Assembly: GCA_011947345.1 (NCBI GenBank) | Contig: JAAVTG010000755.1 | Location: 117,522-181,521 of the forward strand | DNA from: Phytophthora quininea | Taxonomy: Eukaryota; Oomycota; Peronosporomycetes; Peronosporales; Peronosporaceae | DNA: 64,000 nucleotides | Direction of reading: 5' to 3' | Shown here: piece after piece, positions 1 to 12,000 of the stretch | Numbering within the stretch: the stretch's first letter is position 1 | Layout of the letters: every line of letters starts with the position of its first letter | The notes under the pieces: generated by a model | The model's database searches: none | What the model was told of the DNA's origin: nothing | Seen by the model: the letters and a program-made list of their open reading frames with translations, nothing else | Position numbers and translations under genes: made by a program

Positions 1-1
1 A

Positions 2-1811
2 CACTACGAAGTGCAGGTGGAGCAGATTGTCAAGAACGCGTTGCTCGAGTACGAGCGGCATGAGGCCAAGGGGCCTACCCGATCTATGGCGCGCCGTGGA
101 CGTCCGTCGGCACGGAAGGCTCGTTGACTGCGATTCGACAGGAGACCCCTGGAGGGCTCTCAAACAGCGAGTTTCGCGTGTACGGACGAATTCAAGGCCA
201 CTACAGAAACTTCATGGACTTCTTCTACGCCGAGACGTCCGAGCAGCTCTTCGAGTGGAACCAGTTCATGTTTGGCTACGCGGTGGACGCCGTCGTGCTC
301 AAGAACATCCACAAGCGAGGCTCGGGCGAGCCGCACGAGTACCTGGGCATCAAGTGGACGTGTCTGCAGCCGTCGTCCTTCGGTCGGAAGCGCGACTTGT
401 GCTATCTCGAGTACTTGACGTACACCAAGGACGAGCTCAACCGCAACGTTGGTATTCGTGTCACCCTGCCCGTAGAGATTGACGAGTGCCCCGACCTCTA
501 TCGACCGTTGAAGGTGAAGCGCATCAAGACACACAGCGTCACCATCGTCCGGCCGACCGGATCAGCGTCTGAGGCGACACAGCTTTTCGCCATGAGCGAG
601 AACGACTTTGCGGGGCTGTCGGTGAGCGCCAAAAGCTTCCGGAAGCTCATGCGAATGTACAACGATATGTCCATGTACGTCGACTCGAAGCAGATTTCGA
701 GGCAGGGCATGATGTGCAAGAAGAACTGGGTGCCCAACGAGTCGCGCAAGGCCTGCACAGGCTGCAACCTGTCGTTTAACGCTGCTACTCGCCGCCGGTA
801 TCACTGTCGGCTCTGCGGCGACATCTTCTGCCACCACTGTGTGATCATGCGAGCTACTGCGCGCGAGCAGAGCACCGCAACCAAGTCGCGAACGTTTCAG
901 GTCGCTAAGGCGCATTTCTGTAAGGCGTGCCTCTCGGCAATACGCAGGAAAGCGAGGCGTCCCTAGCGAGGGCATCCGGTGTGTCCGCCGAGACGCAGCG
1001 CAGCAGCAACGACGCTGTCAGCACAGATAGCAAGCGAGGCAAACTCAGGAAGACGACCTCCAACGTGAGCGCATGCAGCTCGCAAGAATGGTGGGAGGAG
1101 TCTCCGCCTGAGTGGTCCGAGTCCGAGTGGTCTGAAACGGAGTCCGAGGACGCCAGCAAGGCCTCGCTCAACGCGTCTGGTCGGTCGAGACTTGCGTCGT
1201 CACTGTCGTCCTCGCACTCGTCGTGGACGGCGACTCGGCCGGACGATACGCTGGAGAAGGACGACATGTCGTTCATTGCTACCTTGGACGTCATCGACGA
1301 CGAGGTGGCCGTGCTGGACGAGAAACCACGGCACCCCAGGCTGAACAGGAAGGCGTCGAGCCGATTCTCGAAATCCCGTCGAAAGTCGTCACTGCTGCAG
1401 TCGCAACCACCGCTGCGTCGAGCGGTGACCGACGAGATCGCCGAAGTGATCGACACGACGGACATGATGCCGGTGTCGGAGCTTCGACGGCAGTCACGGT
1501 CCGGCACGGGGTTTGTCCTGCCCAGCAAGTACAACAGGAGGCGAGGAAGCCGTGACTCGCTGCTAGCTTCCAGCGCGCCGCGCCCCGGCCGCGGGCTCAG
1601 TCGCGACGAGTGTTCGAACCGGTACCGGTCGTCGCGCTCCATCAGCCAGTGCCTGGCGGAGCAGGAGGAGCTGCTGCGGTGCATGCTCAGCGTCAGCCGC
1701 GTGAGCTCGAACCTTGGCGTCGAGTCCAAGAGGTTGTCGTCGTCGGACAAGGTGAACCTGGCAGCGACGATGCCCGTGCAGCGCACGAAAGTCCGGCTGT
1801 ACGAGATCTAG
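2..1811 (+). CDS. START-FYVE domain protein with Ser-rich tail (5' partial, two frame breaks)
   Basis: Probable lipid-binding, phosphoinositide-directed protein of the START-FYVE type common in oomycetes. The gene enters from the left edge. Positions 2-70 read as a helical segment (HYEVQVEQIVKNALLEYERH). After a one-base shift at a G run near 70, the frame holds a START-like region (about 85-600) containing RQETPGGLSNSEFRVYGR. A FYVE-type zinc finger follows at about 724-935, with CTGC, the ligand core RRRYHCRLCGDIFCHHC and a final CKAC. This frame stops at 966, but another frame opens at the end of the finger and runs to 1811 as a Ser/Arg/acidic-rich tail, so I join them by a second one-base shift. 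FYVE fingers usually bind PI3P on endosomes; that role is inferred from family. The alternative is that the protein truly ends at 966 and the tail is a separate ORF. Confidence 0.75.
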
Positions 1812-2628
1812 TGCGAACGCTTCCGTTGCCGACAACGACCTGACTAGTATTATCTATCAACCAACCATTTAACCCCGCTGCGATCGAAGCAGCAAAACAA
1901 GTTGCCATCAGAAACACACACATTGAAAGCCTCCACCTCGTTCTTCGTACGTTACGTTCACTGCCGCGTTGTCGAGCAAGAGCAAAGGGACCTCCATGGG
2001 GATAGCCTTGCAATAGGGAAGAAGCTGCCGCGTGGTATTGCAGCAGGAGTAGTTGCCCTCCCGGCGGTCGGTAGTTGTTCATTTGCAGCGAGGAAAGGTT
2101 GATCAGGACAACGAGCTGCAGCTAGCTGGCGCCATCGCGGGTCATCGATCGGCTGTCGGCCCTGACATTGGAGTCGGAGGCTGCACGTGCGATATGATGG
2201 CGTTGCAGCTAACCATTGCAGCTGAGGAAGCTGGATCCTTGGAAGATGTCGCGGAGCGGTGGAGTAGGTCGAGTCCCCTCGAAACGCTCCAACGTGGACA
2301 CTGCACCGCAGCGCTCATGAACTCCGTGCCATTATTTAGCGCGGAGCTCGGAGCCTCGATGCCGGAGCCCTGCCTTGCGTTCTGCCAGCAGCGAGCCAAA
2401 CCGCATACAATTACTTCAACCGCATTTTTCAGCACAATCGGTGCGTGTCTTCTGCAAGTGGCAACATCCTAGTTCCCGATTAAGTACATATCGGATTGAC
2501 GCTTGGGCAGTTAGTTAGTTGACTTGAGTTCGCTTGCTTTTATGTAGCCATCAACTTTATCGAGAACAGACGACCCGGCAGGCTTCGAAGAAACGTGCAG
2601 GCAGTTCTGACGATGCGTCACTTCCAAA
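1812..2628. other. Intergenic stretch, no gene seen
   Basis: About 800 bp between the START-FYVE gene and the PH-domain gene. Short open frames occur on both strands but none shows a recognisable domain or protein-like composition. It probably holds the 3' end of the first gene and the promoter and leader of the next. No RNA gene or repeat was recognised. Confidence 0.4.
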
Positions 2629-5183
2629 ATGGCTGAGGGCCGCTCATTTCGCGGTTTGCTTGGACGTAAGCAGCGCAAGCACCAGCGGTCTGAGGAGCCT
2701 GCCGCCGACGTGCCTGCCCATAGCCACAGCGCCACCAGCAGCATCAGCTCGCCCGCCCCCAGGAGGAGCCCCCGCCAGGATGGAGGGCATGCTCAAGAAG
2801 CGCGCGGCCAAAGTGCCCGTGATGCACGACCGCTACTGCGTGGCCACGTGGGAGCTGGACGCGGACGACCGCAAGTGCGTCATGCTGCGCAGCTACAAGA
2901 ACCGCAAGAACTACGACGCCCACCCGGAGAAGCCCACGAGCGTGCACCAGCTCAAGTGCATCAGCGACTGGGACGGCAAGACGGGCTTCCACCGCTATCA
3001 GCACGCCTTCATCATGGAGACGAGGGACAAGAAGCTCTTCCAGTGCGTGGCCCCTTCGGCCGCCGAGAAGGACAAGTGGGTGGAGCTCATGGCCATCCAG
3101 TCGGCCTTCGGCTTGGGCGAGGGCGCCCCGGCGGGAGGGACATGCGTCTCGGCTCTGTCGGCAGCCTCGTGCCGTTGCGACGCACGGCCAGCGTCGAGTC
3201 GGCGGACAACGGCAAGCCGCGGGCCAACACGAGCGCGTCCATCGGCAAAAATCCCGCGGAGAGAGCGACGTCAACGCGACGGACGCGCACTCGACGGACT
3301 CGGAAGACCAGGGACGTTTCCCTGGCCACGACGGGCTCTTCCGCTCCGTTTCGGGAGACTCGATCGACTCGGCAGACGTCGCCAAGACTGGCGAGCCGGA
3401 GGACTGGGGGCTCTATGGAGGCAACAGCGACGCCAAGTCCAAGTACGAAGTGGCAGACGACGCCAAGCCAGTGCTGCTGGACAAGGAGCTGCTCAACTCG
3501 CGTGGCGACAAGACGATGGCCACGGATTCGTATCTGTTCGAGGACAACGGCAAGAGCCGCTTCGGCGCGGTAGTGGTCAAGGGCACCGAGGGTAACGAAG
3601 ACGACGATGACGCCGAGTTTGTGGATGGAGAGTTTGCCGCTCGCCAGGCGCGGGTGGAGAACGAGAAGCAACAGCGGCGTCGTGCGGAGAAGCTCGAGTC
3701 GAACCGCGACCTGGCTGCAGAGATGGCGGCGGCGCGTCTGAAAGAGATGCGCAAGGACGCTCGTCACCCGAAGAAGTCGAGCCACAGCCGCCCGTCGGAT
3801 CTCAGCGATGAAGAGCTGGAGGAGGACCAATCCGTTGCAGTGGAAGGCGACGTGGAAGATGTAGCTGAGCTGGAAGAAGTGACTCGGCGCCACAGCAGTC
3901 GCAGCCGTCGCAGCTCCAAGAGTCGCAAGAAGAGCTCTGCTAGCAATAGCGAAAACACGGAAACTGCGAACGGAGGGTATGCAACTGGCGATGACGACGC
4001 AGAGGAAGAGGAGGAAGAGCTCGCCACAGCTGCTGGTGTGGCTGAAGCCGATAGCCAGGAAGCTGAAGAGCTCCGTGAGCTCAAGAAGAAGTACCGTGCG
4101 GAGCGTCGCGCCAAGAAGAAACTACTCCGTGAAAAGGAAGAGGAGGAGCGTACTGCGCTGCAAGCCGCTGAGTTGGCTCGTAATCACCGCGAAGAGCAGC
4201 GTGCTCGCGAGGAGGCAAAGGCCCGTGAAGAGCAGGAGAAGCGTGACAAGAAGGAGCGTAAAGAGATGAAGGAGAAGCTGAAGCGCGAAAAGGCCAAGCA
4301 ACGCCAAGCTGAGGCAGCTCTTCGGCAAGTAGTTGAGCAGAAGCAGGCTGAAGAGGAGCGTCGGGAGCATGAGCGTCGGGAGAAGAAAGAGAGGAAAGAG
4401 AAGAAGAAGGAGAAGAAGATCAAGAAAAAGGAGAAGTTCACGACGGTTGCTGAGCGGATGCAGAAGAAGGATGAGCGTGACGCTGACCGCGCCGCCGCTC
4501 ATGCCAGCGAGCCAAAGGCAGAAGTTTCCAACGCTCTTGTCGTCGTGGAAACTCCAGTAGCGTCGGAACCACCGCAGCCATCTCCTGCTCCTACTGTGGC
4601 AGCCCCTGTGGCGATAACCTCGTCCGCTCAGACGGAACCGGTTGCTGCAGAGTCGGCATCTGCTGCAGCCCCCACTGCTGTCGCTCCTGCTGCTCCCGCC
4701 ACTGCCCCCATTGCTACGCCCGCTAGTGCACCTGCCGCACCCGTTTCGGCTCCCGCTGCGGCCGGGCCCGCAGTTGTCCAGCCGCAGCCCATGCCGATGT
4801 ACCAGGTCGTCCCGCCCCCGTTCGTGCCGACGTACGGTCCGCAGAGCATGCCTGCCTACGGTCTTGCCGCTACGTTTGGCGCATTCCCACCGCTCTACTC
4901 GGCTCCGTACAGCTACGGTGCCCCCGTGGTGCAGCAGCCGCCGATGGGCTTTGTGGCTGGACTGAGCTCGATGGGGTCGTTCCGCAAGGCTGCGGGCCCT
5001 GAACCTGCGCCCAGTGAAGACGCTGGCGAGCCGATGATCGGGCCTCAGCTCCCGACGCCGGAAGAGCGCGCTGCTGCCTCCTCGACAGGCTCCAGCACGC
5101 CTTCCTCGCCCCCGCCGCCGCCTCCGTCCGCCGGTGCAAAGCTGACGAATCTGCCGGAGCTCCCGGACGTCGTTGGGTTTTAG
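2629..5183 (+). CDS. PH-domain protein with long charged coiled coil and Ala/Pro-rich tail (frame breaks)
   Basis: Hypothetical protein of about 850 residues. The start at 2629 gives MAEGRSFRGLLGRKQRKHQR, a basic N-terminus that looks coding. A PH domain follows at about 2780-3110 in the next frame (MEGMLKKRAAKVPVMHDRYC through DKWVELMAIQ). The frame then changes near 3135 and again near 3250, and stays open to 5183. That last part has an acidic linker, a very charged Glu/Lys/Arg coiled coil (about 4060-4480), an Ala/Pro-rich stretch and a Pro run near the C-terminus. PH domains generally bind phosphoinositides or proteins; no specific partner can be inferred. A shorter protein starting at ATG 2780 is possible. 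The gene stands alone, on the same strand as its neighbours. Confidence 0.7.
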
Positions 5184-6005
5184 GTCGTGTATGCTTTGCT
5201 CAGAGAGGATGTTGTTTTAAGTTATGCAAGACGTTTGCCTTCTTGCCGTGCTGATTCGAGTTGCCTAGAAGGCAGGCTTCCACAGCAAGAAGAAGAACTC
5301 GTTGATCAAGCTTGCCATTGCCTGCAACGCAATGTGCATGTGAGTGAGCTTCAAACCGCGTTGAATCTACTGTACTTGGTCTTTGTATTCGATGGGCCCT
5401 ACCCTAATTCAGGAAATGACACGCCGCTGTCGGCACGCGACGCTTCGCCAGCCAATGAAAGGCGTTGTTGAAGTTGCCGGCAACTTGCGAATGACTTTAG
5501 CCTGGTCATTCTCCCATTTGCGTCGTGTGCATCAAGTCTCTTCGGCTTCCTCCCAAACGCTCACCATGTTCGACCAGCTAAACCACGCCGCTGCCCGCCC
5601 GTGCCCGTGGCCTCCTCCGTCGCCAAGGACAAGACGACCGACCCGTCCTCCGCCTTCGAGCGCTCGGGCTGGGTGTACATCTAAACCCTCGCAAGCGTTC
5701 GCCCAAGCTGGAGGCTGCCCCATCTTGTACCAATATTTTAAAGCGGAGAGCAGCAGCCAGCACTCGCAGGCTGTAAATTACAACGTCCAATGCAACGCAA
5801 CTTCTCTTCTCAACAACGTTTTTGCGTCCACCGATTAATACTAGTACTAGCTAGCATCGCCGCTGCCTCAGTCGTTTCGTGGCAATTCCGCGTCTCCTAT
5901 AAATACGTGGGGCGCCCACACCCGCGCAGTCGACGGCCCCGAGGCCGAATGGAAGACGGACGTAACGCGCCCTTGTGATTCTGGCCGCGTGCTCTCTCAG
6001 TCGCA
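5184..6005. other. Intergenic region, one possible small gene inside
   Basis: About 820 bp between the PH-domain gene and the giant channel. Apart from the candidate 39-residue reading frame at 5566-5684, I see no protein-like frame. The last 150 bp before 6006 should contain the promoter of the channel gene; ATAAATA occurs near 5899. Confidence 0.35.
5566..5684 (+). CDS. Possible 39-residue protein (one frame break)
   Basis: An ATG in good context (cacc-ATG) at 5566 starts MFDQLNHAAARP. A one-base shift near 5603 moves to a frame reading VPVASSVAKDKTTDPSSAFE and then RSGWVYI, with a stop at 5682-5684. The second frame has the composition of a real protein, whereas the unshifted frame becomes Pro/Arg-rich. 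No family is recognised. The shift is inferred, so this could be chance or a leader peptide of a longer transcript. Confidence 0.3.
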
Positions 6006-9000
6006 ATGGCCCGCGTGACGCCGGCCCCGGTGTCGGTGCGGGCTTCCAGTCGCAGTCGACGGCGGTCGTCGGTGACTCGAGCCCCCAGCGGGATGATGAC
6101 GATGCTGGTGCGCCAGCGGATCCGCGCCGGCTCGTCCGAGTTCTTGATGGCCGAGAACCGTAGCGCCTTCGACCCGAGTTCGCGCTTCATCCGCGCGTGT
6201 CTGCAGCTGCGTCTCGCCGCCATCCTGTTCGAGCTGATGGCCATCCCGTTCCTCACGGCGTTCCACCCGCAAGCCACACGGTCCCAGCTCGTGGCCGTCT
6301 ACGCGTGCGAGATCCTCTTTGCGCCGACATTTACGTGCAGCTCAACACTGGGTACTACGAGAACGGCAACGTGCTGCGAGACGCGAGGAAAGCTCGCCGC
6401 AAATATTTATCGTCGGCGGCCTTTGGTATGGACATTCTGGCGCTCGTCCCGCTGTCGCTCGTGCTGCCCGACGCAGTCACCAAGACACACTCGATGGCAC
6501 TGTTTGAAATGCACAAACTAATGCGCATGTGGCGAGTACCAGCCCTCGCTACAAACCTAGACGACCTGTACGCGCGGCATTTCGGAGCGCTAAAACTGAC
6601 CAAAGTGCTGGGCTTCACGCTGCTACTGACACATTTTGTGGCGTGTGGGCGATTCAGCTTCGGATACGACCACCCGCTGCCTGGAGAAGAGCCCAACCAC
6701 TGGCTGCCGCACGCTCCGCACGAGGAGCACTATACAACCAAGCACCAGTACTTAATGTCGCTGTTTTGGGCGTTTGGAGTACTGACTGGAGGGTTTGAAG
6801 GAGAGCTCCCGTACACTAACGCTCAGTTTGCCTTTACGATTGCGGTGGGGCTCTGTGGATTTACGCTGTTCACGTCGCTGTGTGCCACTTTCTTTTACTG
6901 TCCAAGTGCGAGGGTGGAGACGTGGAGCAAGCAGAAGCGCGTGTGCATCAGTTTCAGCATATTTTGGCGTTCCACCGCGTTCCTGCCCAACTGCAGGCTC
7001 AGGCGGTTGATTATCTTCAGCGTTATCACACCCAGGCAGAAGCCAACGATCGCGAAGCGGCCCACAGACTGTGCCCCTCCATCTCTGTTGATATTCAAGT
7101 GGAACTTCTCGAGTCGACGGTGGCGTTGGTTCCTGTTTTTGCTGGTTGCGACAGTCTCTTCATTTGTGCCGTGACTCGCTTGCTGGAGTTGATTGCATTG
7201 CCAGCTCGAGTTGCTCTTTTTCGAGCAGGCGACCATGGAGATGCCATGTATATCGTCCACACAGGCGTGCTGCACACTGTTGTGGGCGGGGTCAAAGTCC
7301 GCGAGCTGCGCAAAGGAGTTTTGTTGGCGAGGTCGCAGTCTTCGCGCGGCAACCGCGCACTGCAACGGTCATTACCGCGACGTACAGCACTTTGTATCGG
7401 CTTTCTCGAGTTCACGCAGACAAGCTTCTGGAAGGTTATCCACGATATGCCCAGCAAATCCACCGCACTATTGCGGAAATGCTCCAGCAAAATAAGGATG
7501 CAGACCCGACAACCGGTGAAGAAGACAAAAGTGCAATGGACAGCAGCGAGGAGCATCAAAAAGTGACGTTGTCATTTATACAGCTTATACGACTGAAACA
7601 AATGGTCCGTGCACGCACTAAGGCCGCAAGGATTAACAGCCCCAACGTCGCCGTTGTTATTAAAAATTCAGCTGGAGAGGGGCCTGCCCCGGAGCAAAAT
7701 TTGAGCGACGTGGTTATATCAGCAGCAGCAGATCCACCCACACAACAAGACCAGTCTCTTCAACGGACACCAATCGAGATTAAGGCCGCCCGAATTGCTC
7801 CAGAGACACATTTGAGCCCACGGTATTCGTCGCCAGTTGCACCGAGTCCACGCTTTCTTCATGAGAATTCTCGGTGGCGCTCTAGCAACCCCATGCCGAA
7901 TAAGGCAACAACGATTTCCTCAGTCGTTCCAGTACCCATTGTTACCAAGACATCCCAGTCATCAGGGTCACGTCGGAGTAGCCGGCGGGCATCCTATCTC
8001 GCAAGCGGCATGAACAGACTTACGCTGATACGCGAAAACTTTTTCCGCGATAACACGACCAAGCCGTCCGACGCAATTCAAGGTTTCTATCAGCAATTCG
8101 CGCACCTCAGCACTCCAGCGGCACCTCAATTGCATTGGTGGCGCCACTTAATTATGGATCGCTGCTTGGATGCTGAGTCCAACGAGCGAATGGTTTGGAT
8201 CGCTTTGGTTACAACGGTGAACTGCTACAACTGGGTGGTCATCCCACTGCTGCTCTCGTTCTCGTCGGTGCAGGGTTTGTGGACGAGTTGGTATATTATT
8301 GCGCTGAATTTCTTCGCTGACATCGTGCTGTGGGCTGACATCTACGGGAGTCTCCATCTTTCCTTCTCGATCAACTCGGAGAAAATATTGGACCCTGTCC
8401 GAACGGCCGAGCGCTACATATCCAGTTGGAGGTTCTTTCTTGACGTGTGCTTTGTTTGGCCGTATTGGATACTTGCCCCGAGAAAGTTTGGAAGCCCATT
8501 GTTGCGTCTGCCAAGACTTCTTAGCGGATACCGCATTCAGCGCCACGTTGCCGAAGTCAAAACGTTTTATCGGCTAAACAGTCGGCACAGGCTCATGATG
8601 TTGGGGGTGTTGTTTTTGATGTTGTATCATATCGTGGCGTGTTTGTACTTCAGCACCACCTATTTTGAAGGATTTAGCACGGGCGAAAATCAATGGCTTC
8701 CCTCTCAAGACGTGTTCCTGGAGCGGGTCAATGCGACGCATTTCCAGACGATTTCGGGCGAGATTCTGCCGAGTGACAGTGCGTTAATTCGAGAAATCCG
8801 TGCTGAGCAATATTTTCGTTCGCTTTATTACGCAGCAAACGTTTTAGCTGCTGTTGGACGCATGGTGGAACCTGATAGTGACACCGAGTATAGTGCAGCG
8901 CTGGTTTTCATGCTGAGCGGATTCTTTATTACTGCCATTGTCGTCGATAATGTGCAAAAGGGATTCACAGCTTCAGCACTTGAGCAGAAAGAGTTTTTCG

Positions 9001-12000
9001 CCGCGAGAGCTGGGATTCAGCGATTTCTAAAGAGACAAAACGCACCGCTCTCGATTCACCTCCGAGTCAACTCGTTTCTGGATTTCTGGTGGTCGGCTCA
9101 CCGTGGTGCGATTATCGATGAACTGCTTGAAGATCTTCCTGGAACTATAAAGCGAGATGTCGTGCGCAGTATTTGCACGCCAGCAATGGACACGTTAGAG
9201 CTGCTGTGCAATGCTACCGCTACGATACCGGCAGCAATCGAAGCGTCCGGACCGACCATTCTTGACCAAATCGAGGATATTTTCCTCGACAACATTAAAT
9301 TCGTTCTCTACGGACAGGGGAAGTCATATATCGGCGCGGAGATTACGCAGCCGGGATGTTTTTCCTGTTGGAAGGCCAGGTGGCTAGTATGGTTGATGGA
9401 GACATGCCTAGACGCATACCTCTGGGCGGTTATTTTGGCACTGCTGCGCTTGGGTCAACGCAAGCAGGGAGGCGAGAGAGTCGACGTGTGAATAGACGAC
9501 GCTCTACTGTGGCCCCGGCAGCGAACGTTGGGTACGCGGAGCGTGTGATTGCTGTGAGTGGGTGTATTGTCGTGTATATAACACGGGACCATTTACAGGC
9601 AATGGAAAATATCTTCCCCACGCTAGCAGGCGCGCTGGAACGCCTACAACAACGATTGCAGGATACTCGTGTAGTGAGATCTGCAGATTTGCGAACGTTG
9701 CAGACACGTATAGGCCTTGGAGCTATTGCATTGAAAAGCCCCCTACTTTGCGGCGGGCTTTTCGACGCAAGAGGATGACTGGACTGGCCGAGATAATTGC
9801 CAAGAATTTGGAGTGGTGGCGTCGAGGCAAAGCAATCGATCCGGACTGGGTCTTTGTGGGAATATGGGAGGCAAGTATGCTCATTGCGTCGACTGTGCAG
9901 GGGGCTCTTGTCATGTTCTACATTTGCTTTGGGGTGAATGGCAGCTTCCTAGGTCGGTGGTTTGCCGATGTCATCATGGTCACGTTGGAACTACTTTTCG
10001 TGTTGGATATGTATCTACAATTGTGTTTGGGATTTTACGAGTACGGCAACAAAATTATGGACATTACAATGATCCAGCAGCGGTATTTGAGATCAGTGCA
10101 CTTCATTATCGATGTGGCTGCTCTGGCTCCTCTTTTCATTCTGAACTGGACACTGCCTAGTAAGCGCTGGGAGGGACTAAATGCGAACAAAATGCTTCGA
10201 TATTTCAAAGGTCCCAGCCAATTTCGCACACTTGAAACGAAATATGTGAAGCTCACAACCGAGCTCCGGCTTCTGAAGTTGGTGTATTATTCATTCCTAG
10301 CTTCACACATGTTTGGGAGCGTTTGGTTTGATTTTGCGTCACATAACTCTGGAATTCACATAGATTTCAGTGGCTCTGACAACAATTGGGTACCAAGCTT
10401 CGGTGAGTCGATGTGGGGACCTTACAAGTCATTGGAAACAGCAGAGCGAGGTCTGCAATATTTGGCATCAATATTCTGGTCGTATGGCTTGATGTCAAAT
10501 TCTAGCCAGGGAGAATTACCGAAACGAGTCGGTGAGTGCATTTTTAGTGTGCTCACGATGACAACGGGGTTCTTCCTGTTTGCGTACGTGGTCGGTCATA
10601 TCGCAGACGTAATAGAGCTACAAGACTCAGAAAACCGCCAGTTCGTGGCAAAGTTGAGCTCACTGCGCCACCTTTTGCGGCACTTCGACATGCCAGCAAG
10701 AATCGAGGAGAAGATTAAAAATATTTTTTTCAAGCACTTCCACTCTATTACGCAGGAACATGTTCTCGAACGCGTGTTGCCGCCTTCGCTGGCAGTGGAC
10801 ATGCGCATGTTTCAGCTGCAACCGATGATTGTCAAAGTTGCTTTTCTTGTTGGTATGGAGGACTCTGTCACGCGCATGTTGGTGTCACTATTCACGCAAG
10901 TGCTGTTCGTTAAAGACGAGTTCGTGTGCCACTTTGGCGAAGAAGGCAGCGAGATGTTTTTCATCTACACTGGTGTGCTCGACATTTTTATTCCAATGTT
11001 AGATCCCTCGGCGCCTGACGCTTCTACTCCCGAAAACGGCGGTGCTGTAGTCCCCCGATCTCAGCCGCGGGAGCACGTGTGAGCATAAGCGGGTTGCGCA
11101 AGGTGAACGAAATTACGGCTGGTAGTTACTTCGGCGAGGCAGCATTGTTCACAAACACGCCACGAAATGCGTACGTGAGAGCGAACACCTCTTGCATCCT
11201 CTACAAACTATCTCGCCAGTCGCTTGAACTAGTTTTCATACGGAACCCAGAGTGGCAGCAAAAAGTCCTTCGGATCGTGAAAATCCAACAGCAACAGCAG
11301 CGCTTGCAGCGATTAGCACATGAAGCGCAAGCTCCTGACTCTGGACCATCAAACCGACGTAGAGGACTCAAACGTGGTGCGTCTAGAATTGACGTTATTA
11401 ATGCCCGAGCGGAGAATATTGAACAGCTATTGCTCAGCCATCGAAAGGAGTCAATGCATCGGACGATGCACCCAGCCGGATTAAATCGTGGGTTGTTCAG
11501 CAGTGGCAAAAGTGAGCTCTTCGACTGTTGCCGTTAATTGGATCACTCCTGCGATTTACGCCCTGTTGGGAGTGGTTAACCAACTAGCGCATGGAGCTGA
11601 AATCCAAAGCCTGTTTTATTTGAGATGGATGCGGTTGGTATCATTGTGCACACTGTACGTTGCAGTGATGGTGCCATACCGGCTCACATACGATTCTCTA
11701 GACCGATGGAGTGTAATCCCTATATGTCTTCGGATTGTGGAATCGCTGTGTGAGGTGGTCTTCTGGGTTGACATTTGGTTTCAGTTCCACATGCGCAAAA
11801 ATCAAAGCGCGATGGAATTATACGAGCAAGACCAACTTGTTGGTTACAAACGTGAGCGACTAGCTTTGGACCTAGCTGCTACCTTTCCGATTGATCACTT
11901 TGCCTCCAACTTTGTGATCGGTCTGGAAGGGCTCGACCAGACAATGTTGCGCAAATTGTTGCGTCTCAATCGCTGTTTGAAAGTGGGGAATCTCGTGTAC

